A program made the position numbers and the translations under genes. A stretch of DNA of 20,208 nt from Smittium mucronatum (Eukaryota; Kickxellomycota; Harpellomycetes; Harpellales; Legeriomycetaceae): contig LSSL01003058.1 in NCBI GenBank assembly GCA_001953115.1, positions 1 through 20,208 of the forward strand, given 5' to 3'. The notes below the pieces were generated by a model. The model was not told where the DNA came from. It did no database searches and was given only the letters and a program-made list of their open reading frames with translations. Below are positions 1 through 10,799 of this stretch, piece by piece; within the stretch, counting starts at the first letter, position 1, and each line of letters starts with the position of its first letter.

Positions 1-511
1 TTAAATCAGAGTTTTTTACTATCGTTTTATCTTTATTTTACCCGACAATCGATAATTTTTTCTACACATATATTTATTTATTTATTTGAATATTCGACAA
101 TTTGATTGTATGATTTCTCAATAATTGTTTTATTAATTTATTTATTTTATAATTTACAATCATTCAAATGACACGAATCAAACCAAATAAATATTTATTA
201 CATATCGAATTCGATTAATTTTTATTTATTATAAATATGAAAAAAAGAAGTGAGAATAATTTAGAAATTTAATCAACTCGCTATATATAAATAACCTATT
301 TTGTAGCCTCTATAGTTTTTCATCAAATATAAACACCAAAAACACTCTTTTTAAAACTATTATATATATATATGTATATATATTTGAATGTTCTATCATA
401 CTTCCCCTGTTACTTAAATCACATTGATAGAATTTATTTAAAATAGTGTAAATAATATTTTAAAGAATTTCAATTCAGATACCCTTATTTTTTTATACAA
501 AATATTTTTGC
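1..511 (+). repeat. Left terminal inverted repeat arm
   Basis: The arm begins TTAAATCAGAGTTTTTTAC and pairs with the reverse complement of 2931-3439. Read by eye, the two arms differ by about one substitution near 334, one TA-dinucleotide length change in the (TA)n tract near 361-373, and one substitution near 508. That is roughly 99 percent identity over ~510 bp. Similarity decays abruptly after about base 513. No coding potential is visible within the arm. Confidence 0.9.
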
Positions 512-744
512 TTTCCAATTTAAAAATAACTATTTATTATCCATTTCATTCTTTTATCTTGTTGAAATACATTTCAAATCACAATAAAATCATAATTCCA
601 ACTGTTAAGAGAATTTTTTTTGTTGTTTTTCGCTTTTTTTTTATGTGAAATACATAGAAAAAAATGCAATATATGAATTTTTATTTTTAAATTTCTATTT
701 TCAACCTTAATTGCATGTTTCAAAATATAGAGTCAAATAGCTTT

Positions 745-760
745 CATATATCCCAAGATT
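745..760 (+). repeat. Target site duplication of copy A, left
   Basis: The 16-bp sequence CATATATCCCAAGATT is identical to 912-927 and directly abuts the retroposon's poly-A (poly-T on plus) end. Confidence 0.85.
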
Positions 761-911
761 TTTTTTTTTAGAAGGGAATTTATTTATAATATTTAAATAC
801 TAGAAAAAAAACTAAAAGGAAAATAAAAGGAAAGGAAAAAAATAATCGAATTTCATCCCACTCCCATCTGTCGCTCTAGCGGCTCCATACCCATTAGGCA
901 TTGATTCAAGG
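761..911 (-). mobile_element. Short retroposon copy A (SINE-like)
   Basis: On the minus strand this ~151-bp unit starts CCTTGAATCAATGCC near 911 and ends in a poly-A tract (T-run at 761-769 on plus). It is flanked by a perfect 16-bp direct repeat, CATATATCCCAAGATT, at 745-760 and 912-927, the hallmark of target-primed retroposition. Its 5' ~60 bases match copy B (7054-7199) and the 3' end of the LINE (15049-15197), while the AT-rich tail half is more diverged. It has no coding capacity. It inserted after the enclosing inverted-repeat element formed. A classical SINE and a short 5'-truncated LINE copy are both possible; the shared start with copy B favours a SINE. Confidence 0.8.
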
Positions 912-927
912 CATATATCCCAAGATT
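912..927 (+). repeat. Target site duplication of copy A, right
   Basis: This is the second copy of CATATATCCCAAGATT, adjoining the 5' end of the minus-strand retroposon. Confidence 0.85.
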
Positions 928-2930
928 ATTGTTAAATTTTTTAGGCACCATCATAATTTTTTGTAGTAGATTTTATACATGTATGAAATTACTTTTCTGA
1001 TGTAAAAACCCCTTATATTAGTTTTATCTGAGGTTAATATTCAGAAAGTAAAATCAGAATTTTTTTAGATTAGAAAATTTTCTATTACTATTGTCTATTT
1101 CTGACATTAAGCTTTTTTATCATTATCGTTTCTTTTATCGCCTATTATGTGAACATATTTTGATCTTAAAAATAACTGATACTGTAGGAATTTTTGCTCG
1201 TTATGCTACTTTATTCCTAATGTAGATATAGACGTGATAAAAAAACCATTATCAACTTATTTTTTATACATCTATATTAGCGTTTTGATTCTTAAAAAAA
1301 CATACATGGTTATCAACAATTGAAAATATATACGAATTTCATATAATCATACTAGATTTTAATTGAATTTTTTTTAATATCTAATAAATTTTCATGAATA
1401 AAATTTAAGGCTCTTTGGCTACTTCTTACTATTGTTATTCTAAAATAATATGTTCCTAGAATATATAATTTGCTTGATTTCAAAATTATTTATTTATTAT
1501 TATGCTACAACTTCGTAATTATTTAAGAGTTTTATCATTCGAATAAGGTTAGATGTAGATTTTCTAAAAGAGGTTATAATAAATAATAAATAATAAATAA
1601 ATTCGATTTTCCCTATTTTCTATTTTTTTTAAAAACAGAAAATTATTCGAAAGTATCTGTCTTTTTTTATGAGAAATAATTTATAATAAAGTGGTAGGCT
1701 TTTTATTTTCTTCCTAGGTGGAGATCACTTACTTTTCTTCTAAAAGTTTTAGTAACTAGGAGGGGGGTTTTTTATATGATTATTAGCTATTTGGATATTT
1801 TTTATTTCGTAAATTATGACGGATTTATTTTTATATTTTCGAGCTAATTTAGCTCAGCCTTATTTATGGAAGTTATTGGTTTTTTTATGTTTCGGTTTAA
1901 TTATTGACGGGCTGTAATACTTATAATTTGTCCTATTTTTTATAGTAGTTAGACTTTGATATTTATCTTAAGCTTTTGGATTAATTTAAATAGTTATATA
2001 GGATTTTTTTTACTCGATATTGAATTTTTTTTTTGTTTCTGGGACTTAATTTAATTTTAATATAGGAATTATATTCCATAAAAGAGGATACTGATAACAG
2101 AGATAGTGATTTTTCGTTATAAATCTCCACTGAAGCTCAATCACTAGGTGATAAATCAGACCCATATGAAAATCTAGTTTTTAAACCAAATATTCAATAC
2201 TCATAATTTTATTCAATTGTACTTGTGATAGAATCCTATTTAAACTCCCAACAAAGGCTTCCTTCTTTTATTTATTACGTGGAAGTTTTACAAGCGCTTA
2301 GCTTTGTAAGAATAAGGAAAAACACAAAAACACAAATAGACTGAGTGAGTCAAATACCCGCCCTAAATTATCTGCTAGATGATAGCACGTTGAGTATCAG
2401 CGATATTATCTTAGTTTTATCACACATTTAGATTCAAAAACTTTTAGTAATGAGGATTGATTCCAGTTTAACTGTTATAAGGAGTCAGTTTCCTAAATAT
2501 TTCATCTTCTGATCGTTGAAATATATATTTATAGCTCTGCAGAAAATAAAAGATAAATTTATAGCTTTTTTATTTTATTGAGAAATGCACTATTATCTCC
2601 TTATTAGCTGTGGCCTATACATTAGTGCTATTTTTGCTCAGAATATTTAAATTGAGAGTTTTAGATATAAAAAATATTTATTAACTTTAATAGCTGAAGA
2701 GTTCGTTTGAAGAAAAACCTTTAGGTATAAATAAATATTATTTATTTGAGTGTTTTAAAATTATTATTGTGTAATAAATTAAATAATTGATTTAAATAAG
2801 GTAATTAAATGAATTTATGTCATTATTATATTTTTAAATCTAATAAAAAAAAATCAAGCAAAAAATTTTCACATTTTATCTATGTTAAAATATATCGAAA
2901 TTTTTTTTTTATTGTTTTTAAATTTATTAA
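928..2930. other. Interior of the inverted-repeat element, no gene seen
   Basis: About 2 kb of A+T-rich DNA with no ORF of note. A slightly more complex stretch (roughly 1690-2170, including a GGAGGGGGG run near 1758-1766) could be a worn-out coding region, but translations on both strands are full of stops and match no transposase motif that I can name. Low-complexity tracts such as the AATAAATAATAAAT-type repeats near 1578-1602 are present. Confidence 0.5.
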
Positions 2931-3439
2931 GCATAAATATTTTGTATAAAAAAATAAGGGTATCTGAATTGAAATTCTTTAAAATATTATTTACACTATT
3001 TTAAATAAATTCTATCAATGTGATTTAAGTAACAGGGGAAGTATGATAGAACATTCAAATATATATACATATATATATAATAGTTTTAAAAAGAGTATTT
3101 TTGGTGTTTATATTTGATGAAAAACTATAGAGGCTACAAAATAGGTTATTTATATATAGCGAGTTGATTAAATTTCTAAATTATTCTCACTTCTTTTTTT
3201 CATATTTATAATAAATAAAAATTAATCGAATTCGATATGTAATAAATATTTATTTGGTTTGATTCGTGTCATTTGAATGATTGTAAATTATAAAATAAAT
3301 AAATTAATAAAACAATTATTGAGAAATCATACAATCAAATTGTCGAATATTCAAATAAATAAATAAATATATGTGTAGAAAAAATTATCGATTGTCGGGT
3401 AAAATAAAGATAAAACGATAGTAAAAAACTCTGATTTAA
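2931..3439 (-). repeat. Right terminal inverted repeat arm
   Basis: This is the reverse complement of 1-511. The outer end is ...GTAAAAAACTCTGATTTAA at 3439, followed by a T-run of about 11 bases. Inner identity ends near 2931, where the left arm has GC at 510-511 and the two sequences then diverge. Confidence 0.9.
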
Positions 3440-6400
3440 TTTTTTTTTTTTAAATTTAACTCAAAAATATACTACAGAAAGGTTCAATTTTTTTTTGGAA
3501 AAATTTAATTTTTTTGGATAAAGATCTCCATGCATTTGGAAACTATTTTAATGATTAAAAATATTTGATATTACCAATTTAATCAATTAAAACCTTATCT
3601 GATATAAAAATCGATGAATCTGTGTTGATTTTAATTTTTCTAAATCATTTGCATATTTTTTTAATTATAATTTACTAATTATCCGTTCTAAGAAAAGCAA
3701 ATTTTTATGGATAAAAATTACCTGTATAAATTATTAATTTAAACCCATATTTCCAAAAAAAATCAGTAATTTGCTATAAATATTTTATCATATGCAATTT
3801 TTTTATCATTTTTTTGTGAAATTTTAGATATGATAATTTAAACTTTGTAGAAAACATTTTTTTTAAATCTAAAGTACTCAAATACTATATTCCAATTATA
3901 ATTCTAATCATTATTAGTAGAAAAATCATCAGATAAATTATGAAATAGGGATGAATAAAACTCAAAAAGTTATAAATCTAAAATAAATAAATTTTTTTAA
4001 TATAATCCTATAATAGCCTAGTTATTTTAAATAAAATCTATTTATCCAAAAATCTATCTTTTCCTAGCTGATAATTGCTATTTATGTCTAAAATTTGGTT
4101 TAAAGAGAGCTAATTTTATGGTTAAATATTATGTAAATTTTTTATGTCGACTTTTAACCATTTATTTTTGAGTTTGGGTTTTTTCAAATCAATGTATTTT
4201 ATATTTCTAGAATGGGCATAACAATAGAGCACATATTTTATTACTAAAAATTGATCTTAGGAAAAAATTAAATGAAGTTTTTTGTTTTTATATCCTATAT
4301 ATTTTAAAAATGATAATGTAAGTGTCCATTATTCCATAAACACAAAAAAAAATTGATAAATCATCAATTTTTTGTTTTGGAAATAAAATACTAAAAATTA
4401 TTCCATAATACCACTTATTTAATATTAAAATTGCATATTAATCAGGATAATACTGAAAAATATTGTGATATAACCAAGAATATCATTGACACCACGCTAT
4501 TAAATATAATTATATCCTGTTTTTCGTTTACAATAACTATATTTATTAGAAAGAATTAATAAAAAATACTTTTAAAACGACCCAATAAAACTGGTTTTTG
4601 TTAAATTTTACAGGAAAAAAGCTTTAAATTAATAATTGTATTTAGTTAAACCATTTACATCTTTTATATACTTTAAGCAGTACGATTTTTTAATGTAACG
4701 CATTTCAGAAACAGTTATCCTAATTCTGTATTTTCGATATTTTTTTTCTTTGTCCAGAAATAAATTAAACTTCAGCTTAAAAAGATCAGATATAAATAAT
4801 TATAATAATGTTAGAAATTTATGGATATTTCTACTAGTTTAAATTTTTTTTAAAAAAATAAATTCATAATTAAATTATATCAAATCCACATAAAGATAAA
4901 AATCATCAGTTGAAGGTCAAATCTATGCACGAAATATTTATAGCTTTTTTATATATATTTGGGTTCTAATCTACTATTTTGATTCTTATACTATTTGCGC
5001 CTTTATTTTTCATTTAATTTAGAAAGAGAATTTCTCTTAAGGTATATGCATAAATAAACTAATTTTTAGATAATTAATCAAAAAAAAAAAATTACAAAGA
5101 CTTATAAATATATTTAAGAAGAATTTCCAAATTTTATTTCTTAATTTTTTATGTCTCTTAATTTTTTTTGCTATATTTGAATTTATATTTCTTTCAATCT
5201 TCTTCAATTTAATTTTTTGATTTATTTACGTTTTAAATTAAATAGAGATTATTGTTTAAAATAATCACACGATTTTTTTACCTCTTTTTTAAATTTTTAA
5301 TTCAATTTTTTCATGTAATTTTCGCGATAATAGCAATAAAAATCGCACAAGTTTCGCTATTTATAAATTATCAGATAACTAATACATATTTAGTTCCTAA
5401 AATCTAATTTTCAATTGAAACAATTTGTGTTATGGCTCTGGGTATTATTTAATTAAATATCAGGGTTTATAAACATAGTTTAGAATTGGATTATTGTGAT
5501 TTGGAATATAAATATATAAAAACTTAAAAATCAAAAATTATTTTATTTTTATGCTTATTTCTACCAAAAAAATAAAATAAATCCCTCGATACAAATTTTT
5601 TATGGTTTATCATCAAAAATTCTAAAATAAACAAAATATTTAACTAATAATATCAAATTAATTAAAAAATTGGTTATTGAAAATTTTTCATTCTTATGAA
5701 AAAAAAAAAGTAATCTTGTGAAAAATGACTAAATTCTATTATTTTATACCAAAAGATGTATCAAACTCATAAAACTATTTTTATTTGGTAATAATGAGTT
5801 AACAGATGCGTTGGGCCTGGATTTTGTTAAAATTAATTTGAATATAAAGTGCTCAATCAATTTATATTAAGAAAATAGAGGGTACTGACTATATGTTAAA
5901 ATGTTTTTGAATAAAACCAAATTGATAAAATAAAGTTAAAAAAATGTTCTGAAAGCTATTATGGCTTAAAAACTAAAATAATTACAGCTTTATCGTCATA
6001 ATATTTATAAAAAATTAAAATTAAATGGATAATGAGCATATATATTCTCCTTCTCATTATATAATATGAATTGGAATTATATATAAAGAGATCGAGTATT
6101 TCTGAAATTATATTTCAGTGATAAGATTAATTAATTAATTTACATTTGAAATTAAATTCATCGATATATTTGACTGATTTTTTGTATGTATATAAAATTG
6201 ATCAAATAAAGCATATTTTATACAGAAATAGTAAAAAAAATTATAATACGATACTATTATTTATCAGCTAGATTTTATCAAAGTTGTATGGGTTTACTAG
6301 ATCAATTGATTATCAAAATGGCTGAAAATAATATTGATTTACTTGATGTCATAATATTTACTTTAATGAAAAAGATACGAAATTTTACGGTTTATTTGGC

Positions 6401-7038
6401 ACTCTTTTATTGTAACATTATAAAGAGACCATTAGAATTAATATTCCTTGGAAAGTATGTAGGTATTTAAGAGCAGCGATATTTATCCTCTTTGAGAGCT
6501 GATGGGACAAGGGGTTTTTAAATGCAAGCTTCATATTTTTTTTGTGGATCTATTGAAAATATTTATAGCTCTTTTTTACCGATTTGGCTTCTGGAACCAC
6601 CAGTTCTGTTTAAATATATATATTTAATATCATATACCACTAAAGTTAGACCAAAAAATCGATTAATAATTCAGCTGTTTTAAATTAAGCGCTAAATTAG
6701 CTACACAAAAATTAAATATATATATATATAGTAAAAAAAACATGCCAAATTTTGGATCAAAATAAGATCCAATTACATTATCATCTAGTTACCATATGAA
6801 GTATTTTATATCAGGATTATAACCATCTTCAAAATGTTTTCCACGATCCTTGGTATAAAGTATTTTTGTTTGTATTTTATATTTTATATAAATTTTTATT
6901 AGTATAAAATTTTGTAAGACGTTTATTTTTTATGAGTATTAGAAATAGGGATTCTTTATTCTTTTATAATTCTTGACTATAAAAAGCTCTAATTTTTGTT
7001 ATTTCAGCAAGACCTGATCCGAAAAATGATTTTTTTTG
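3440..7038. other. Gene-free AT-rich DNA
   Basis: There is no credible coding region in these 3.6 kb. Short open stretches (for example 6288-6470, 60 codons) are of chance length for this composition, with no recognisable motif. Small structures only: a perfect hairpin at 4347-4373 with 11-bp arms and a 5-base loop, (TA)n tracts, and an ATTAATTAATT tract near 6126-6138. Nothing here can be assigned a function. Confidence 0.6.
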
Positions 7039-7053
7039 TGTGTAAAATCTACT
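7039..7053 (+). repeat. Target site duplication of copy B, left
   Basis: TGTGTAAAATCTACT, identical to 7200-7214. It immediately precedes the retroposon's 5' end. Confidence 0.85.
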
Positions 7054-7199
7054 TTGAACCAATTCCCTCGAGGTATGGAGCTGCTAGCGCGGCAGAAAGG
7101 AGTAGGACGACAAATTTTTTTGAAAATTTTCACTTTTTTTACAAATTAGTTTTTATAACTTTTTATTAACTTTAAAATAAATTTCCCGTAAAAAAAAAT
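7054..7199 (+). mobile_element. Short retroposon copy B (SINE-like)
   Basis: This ~146-bp plus-strand unit begins TTGAACCAATTCCCTCGAGG and ends CCCGTAAAAAAAAAT. It is bounded by a perfect 15-bp direct repeat, TGTGTAAAATCTACT (7039-7053 and 7200-7214). It is homologous along its whole length to the 3' end of the minus-strand LINE, including the tail TTTAAAATAAATTTCCCGT, which is identical to the LINE's. It shares its 5' start with copy A to within a few bases, which random 5' truncation would not predict. No clear Pol III A and B boxes were identified. It encodes no protein. Confidence 0.82.
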
Positions 7200-7214
7200 T
7201 GTGTAAAATCTACT
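7200..7214 (+). repeat. Target site duplication of copy B, right
   Basis: TGTGTAAAATCTACT directly after the poly-A end of the retroposon, identical to 7039-7053. Confidence 0.85.
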
Positions 7215-7997
7215 GGAAAAATGTCAAAACCATGATGTTCAATTAATCTTGCTAAAATTACAGGAAGTCTTGATACCTCTATTTTTTTTAAAAATGTGAC
7301 ATATTATAGTTTTTTGAACCTTAAATATATCCTTTTTCCGAACAAGAATATTTTCATAGTTGGTAGAACTATATTGCAAGGTAAAATTATCGGTGCATTT
7401 CATAAATTTTCATTAACTTTATCATGAAATATTATTCGCAGATTTAATAAAAAAATTGTAAGTTTAAGCCCCAAAGATTAAAAAATCGGGTATATTCAAG
7501 TTTGTATAATCTGAAATTCAGCCATTGCCATAGTTAAGGTGTTACCCTGTAATTTACCGCTACATCTGTATATATATTTGAATTTAATCAAACTAACTCA
7601 TTTATTTTAGTTAATTCTGTTGAAGGAGAGCTATGAACTTATGTTGTGCAAAACCAAATTTAATCTGTACAGGCAGTTTCAATACTTGATGTATACTAAA
7701 AGTTGAAATATTGGATATATAAAATATTTTTTTACCAATAAATTGAAATTATTAAGAGATATTTTAGGTTAAAATGAAGAATTGTTGAATTTTTTATTAT
7801 TGCAACAAAATTAAGCAAAATAACGTGTAAAATTTTTAGAAAGCGAGAAGTATTATTTTATCCGATGTTTATCAAATTTACAATAGTAATACCCAATATA
7901 AATGAAAAAAAATCAAACATCAGTGCCCAATCTTTAAAGGCTTCATAAAACTCAATGATTGACTATGTAAGGTAAGAAAATAAAAATCTTATATTTA
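7215..7997. other. Gene-free AT-rich DNA
   Basis: About 780 bp with no convincing ORF, repeat or RNA gene. Nothing recognised. Confidence 0.55.
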
Positions 7998-8095
7998 TTT
8001 GGAGAATCTGAAAATTATTTTGATAACCTGACAAATTGGGAACCCCCTTTTAATTATCTGACTATTTTAGCGATAATCTGCCAATAAAAGTGAAA
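7998..8095 (+). repeat. Left terminal inverted repeat
   Basis: Starts TTTGGAGAATCTGAAAATTA and pairs base for base, without gaps, with the reverse complement of 9353-9450. Confidence 0.8.
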
Positions 8096-9352
8096 GTATT
8101 TTTTTATATTATTTGTTGGTTTTTTTTTCTTTTTTAATTTAGTACTACACCTCAGAAATATTGTGTATTAGATCTAAAAATTGTACTGAGGTCAAAAAGA
8201 TATTAATCTTCCAGCTACTCAAAAATATTTTTACAGACTCAAAATATTATTGTAATAATTATGCCAGTTCTATTAAATTATTGAAATACTATGATTATTT
8301 TAACCTATAATAAATAAATGAAATAATTGTAGTCATCAGGCTTCGGTATTAATAGAACTTGGGATTTATTAATTAAGGACAGTAGATATTCTTTTTAACC
8401 CCTCCTACTTCTTAACTTATTTAATTTCAAGCTAATGACATGCTATATAGGATATTTTTTAGTTACTAAACCCCTATGATAAGACATCACTGCAATTATA
8501 GTTAATTTTATAAGAATCAAAAAAATAAATTTCTGGAGCTTAGTTTAATAATTCAAATTCTCATTTGTAATTAAACTTAAAACAAATCGACTCGAAACTA
8601 TATTTTTTCATAGATATTTCATAGTTTAGAACATGAATTCAAGCTACATCAAATCAATTAAAACTTATAATGTATTAATGCTACTTCTAAAACACTGAAA
8701 ATAATAAATAATAAACCAAGAATTTTCGGAAATTTTATTTCTGATAAGGATAAAATAACTCTGAAAATTTTAATAAAAAATTAATGTTTACCGAATATAT
8801 GATAACATTTAGAATGCAGTTTTTTTCTTAAACTCTTAAATATTTTTGCAGCTATAAAAAATTATTTATTGTGTATATAAACTAATCAGGAGTTAACATT
8901 AAATCCTAGACCAGTGAATTGATATTATTTCTCCCCTTTTTTTGATTCGGAACACCCTTGATCGATACATTTTTTGAGGTTATCTGATCTAGTTAACCAG
9001 AATGTTATAAAAAATAAACCGAGTAACTAAATATGACTTAAACAAAGACATTTTTTATAATATAATAAATGTACAATGCATTGATAATATGAATTCACAT
9101 ATACTAATAGAAAAAAAGTGATATATATTTATCTGAAGCTCGCGAGAATAAGACTTAAATGGGTTGAAATGAAGGAGAAAGGAATGAAAAACGTGATGTA
9201 AGAATTAATATGTTTACTCTCAATAACATTGAATATCCACTAGAAAATTATTTCCTGAAGTCTTTTTCTGCTTTAGTTTTAGTGAAAACTGCCGTTTTTT
9301 TTATACGTATAATATTGGATATCTCATTATCAGATTTTAAAACTGTGTCCAA

Positions 9353-9450
9353 TTTCATTTTTATTGGCAGATTATCTCTAAAATATTCAGATAATTAAAA
9401 GGGGGTTTCCAATTTGTCAGTTTATCAAAATGATTTTCAGATTCTTTAAA
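9353..9450 (-). repeat. Right terminal inverted repeat
   Basis: Reverse complement of the left arm. Its outermost bases read TTTAAAGAATCTG on the minus strand, against TTTGGAGAATCTG on the left. Confidence 0.8.
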
Positions 9451-9452
9451 TA

Positions 9453-9819
9453 GCTACTAGATTTTTTATGAAATTTCCAGGAAATTACTGTTTAACCGAA
9501 TATGTAAGGCTAATCTAGTCATTTAGGGAAAATATTGATTGATATTATAGGAAGGAGTGTTCATATTAAGTGTTACAATCTTTTGTTGGATAACACAATT
9601 GAACTTTCAAAATTCAATTAAATTTTTTTTAAAATGAGTGATACTAAAAAAAAATTGGGATATTCGTCGAAAGTTCTAAATATTTCATCCTTATCATCTT
9701 TTGTGAAAATACATATTAACGGTTTGGTGAGACTTAATATGATCACCACTTCATATAAAATGGATTAATATTACATTAAACATCATTTGGTGCTCATATT
9801 TAGTTAATCCGAATGCAGC
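9453..9819. other. Spacer between TA-flanked element and DIRS-like relic
   Basis: About 370 bp without recognisable coding sequence. It should contain the 3' terminus of the DIRS-like retrotransposon, but I could not define terminal repeats here. Confidence 0.45.
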
Positions 9820-10560
9820 ACCTAATCTGTCATATTTGACTGTTTACTACGATTTAGCCGATAATACGCATTAAAAATAATAAATTTTTACCAAAATGCA
9901 TGTGGTACTATTCTGACGGTTGATACTTTTGAATTGACTGTTAGAGTTGCACCAATCGCCCATTTTTTGGTTATCGTTGTTTTTAGAGGCCTTTATATTA
10001 ACCCTGATATATAATGGATATTCCTAGTAATTATTTTTACTGATAAAAGCTTTTTGTTTTCCTTAATTTACCTAAATATTCTTTGATTAAGATACCGAAT
10101 ATTTTTAAAATTAGGCGCTGGGAACAATTTTTTGGCAACTTTAGCCTTATATACCTCTTATTACGTAAATATAAAAAGTATGGATTTGGATTACTGATTA
10201 TATCACAAGTGCTCTCAATGGGATTACCTTTGCGCTTTTCTTTCGGTGCTACTTTTTCCAAATTAAAAATTCCATTAACTATAGAGCCTATAGCATCATC
10301 AATCCTGATTATATTGCTAGCACGCAATAATCTAAATTTTGCTAATAGCAAGTTCCTCTTGTTTTTCGGATTTTGAATATCCGATTCTTGAGTATTGCCC
10401 CATTCATTCGATTTAGATATTATTGGAAATATATCTATATTTGGTCTGATAAACTTTCTTGTTTTGATCTCATCTATTTCTTTTAAAAAATATTTGAGAG
10501 AATGTGGTTTTTCAATTCTATTCGGCTCTATAACCAAAATTATCAATTCCGACTTTTAAC
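9820..10560 (-). pseudogene. Tyrosine recombinase relic of DIRS-type element
   Basis: The minus strand has an uninterrupted frame of about 172 codons (10037-10546 plus a few upstream codons) without any ATG. It contains RASNIIRIDD (residues 75-84 of the frame; box I with its arginine) and VAPKEKRKGNPI (residues 99-110), as in YR catalytic domains. Downstream, in another frame, come WAIGATLTV (from 9962), VPHAFW (HAFW at 9891-9902), a stop, then NAYYRLN (Tyr codons 9861-9866). This matches box II R-x-x-G-A-T, H-x-x-W and the nucleophilic tyrosine, except that the box II arginine is replaced by Trp. The enzyme would have cut and joined DNA at integration. A frameshift and stops make it non-functional. 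Confidence 0.7.
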
Positions 10561-10799
10561 ATCTGACTTTGGTTACACTTAGCTTCTTGGTTGTGAATAT
10601 AAATTCCAGAATTTTTACTATTTGGATTTTTTATATTTATAAAAAACGGATGCTGCTGATATTCCAATTTAAAAACCTCTTTTTAGCGGAATGGTACCTC
10701 AACAATCGTTTGAATGTTATTTTATTTTGTACTATGATTTCATTGTCATCATCTTACATACCTTGCGTTTATTGGATACGCAGTTGATTCTTATGTTAT

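Larger units (their letters stand above)
1..3439. mobile_element. Element with ~510-bp terminal inverted repeats
   Basis: The first ~511 bases are repeated in reverse complement at 2931-3439. The 2.4 kb between the arms holds no ORF of useful length and no transposase that I recognise, so this looks like a non-autonomous DNA transposon or fold-back element with unusually long inverted repeats. A short retroposon (761-911) is nested inside it. The left arm starts exactly at window base 1, so a target duplication cannot be tested and the arm may continue outside the window. Long arms would fit a Mutator-like element, but no diagnostic 9-bp duplication is available. A palindromic assembly artefact or a recent inverted duplication are alternatives. 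Confidence 0.7.
7998..9450. mobile_element. 1.45-kb TA-flanked element with 98-bp inverted repeats
   Basis: Bases 7998-8095 and 9353-9450 are gapless inverted repeats (98 bp, about 8 mismatches by eye). Both outer ends abut TA (7996-7997 and 9451-9452), which fits Tc1/mariner-type insertion with TA duplication. The length is close to that of a mariner element, yet the interior (8096-9352) shows no transposase frame that I can recognise. The 62-codon frame at 9210-9398 runs into the right arm and has no known motif. The terminus TTTGGAGAATCTG resembles the TTTGGGAGATTCT ends of the MITEs at 17826-18418. Most likely a dead or non-autonomous DNA transposon. Confidence 0.7.

Noticed and set aside
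1690..2170. Possible worn coding region in the inverted-repeat element
   Set aside because: Both-strand translations are stop-filled and match no motif that I can name.
4347..4373. Perfect 11-bp-arm hairpin as a terminator
   Set aside because: Isolated in gene-free eukaryotic-type AT-rich DNA, with no transcription unit to end.
6288..6470. 60-codon open frame starting with ATG
   Set aside because: Chance length in AT-rich DNA, with no motif, no supporting context and no homology that I recognise.
6480..6510. CTCTTTGAGAGC string like the MITE subterminal sequence
   Set aside because: Only about a dozen bases match, with no TA-bounded unit or partner end nearby.
9210..9398. 62-codon open frame, hydrophobic
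   Set aside because: It runs into the right inverted repeat of the 7998-9450 element and contains no transposase motif. Probably chance.
10083..10376. 97-codon plus-strand frame
   Set aside because: Antisense shadow of the tyrosine recombinase relic, whose motifs are on the minus strand.
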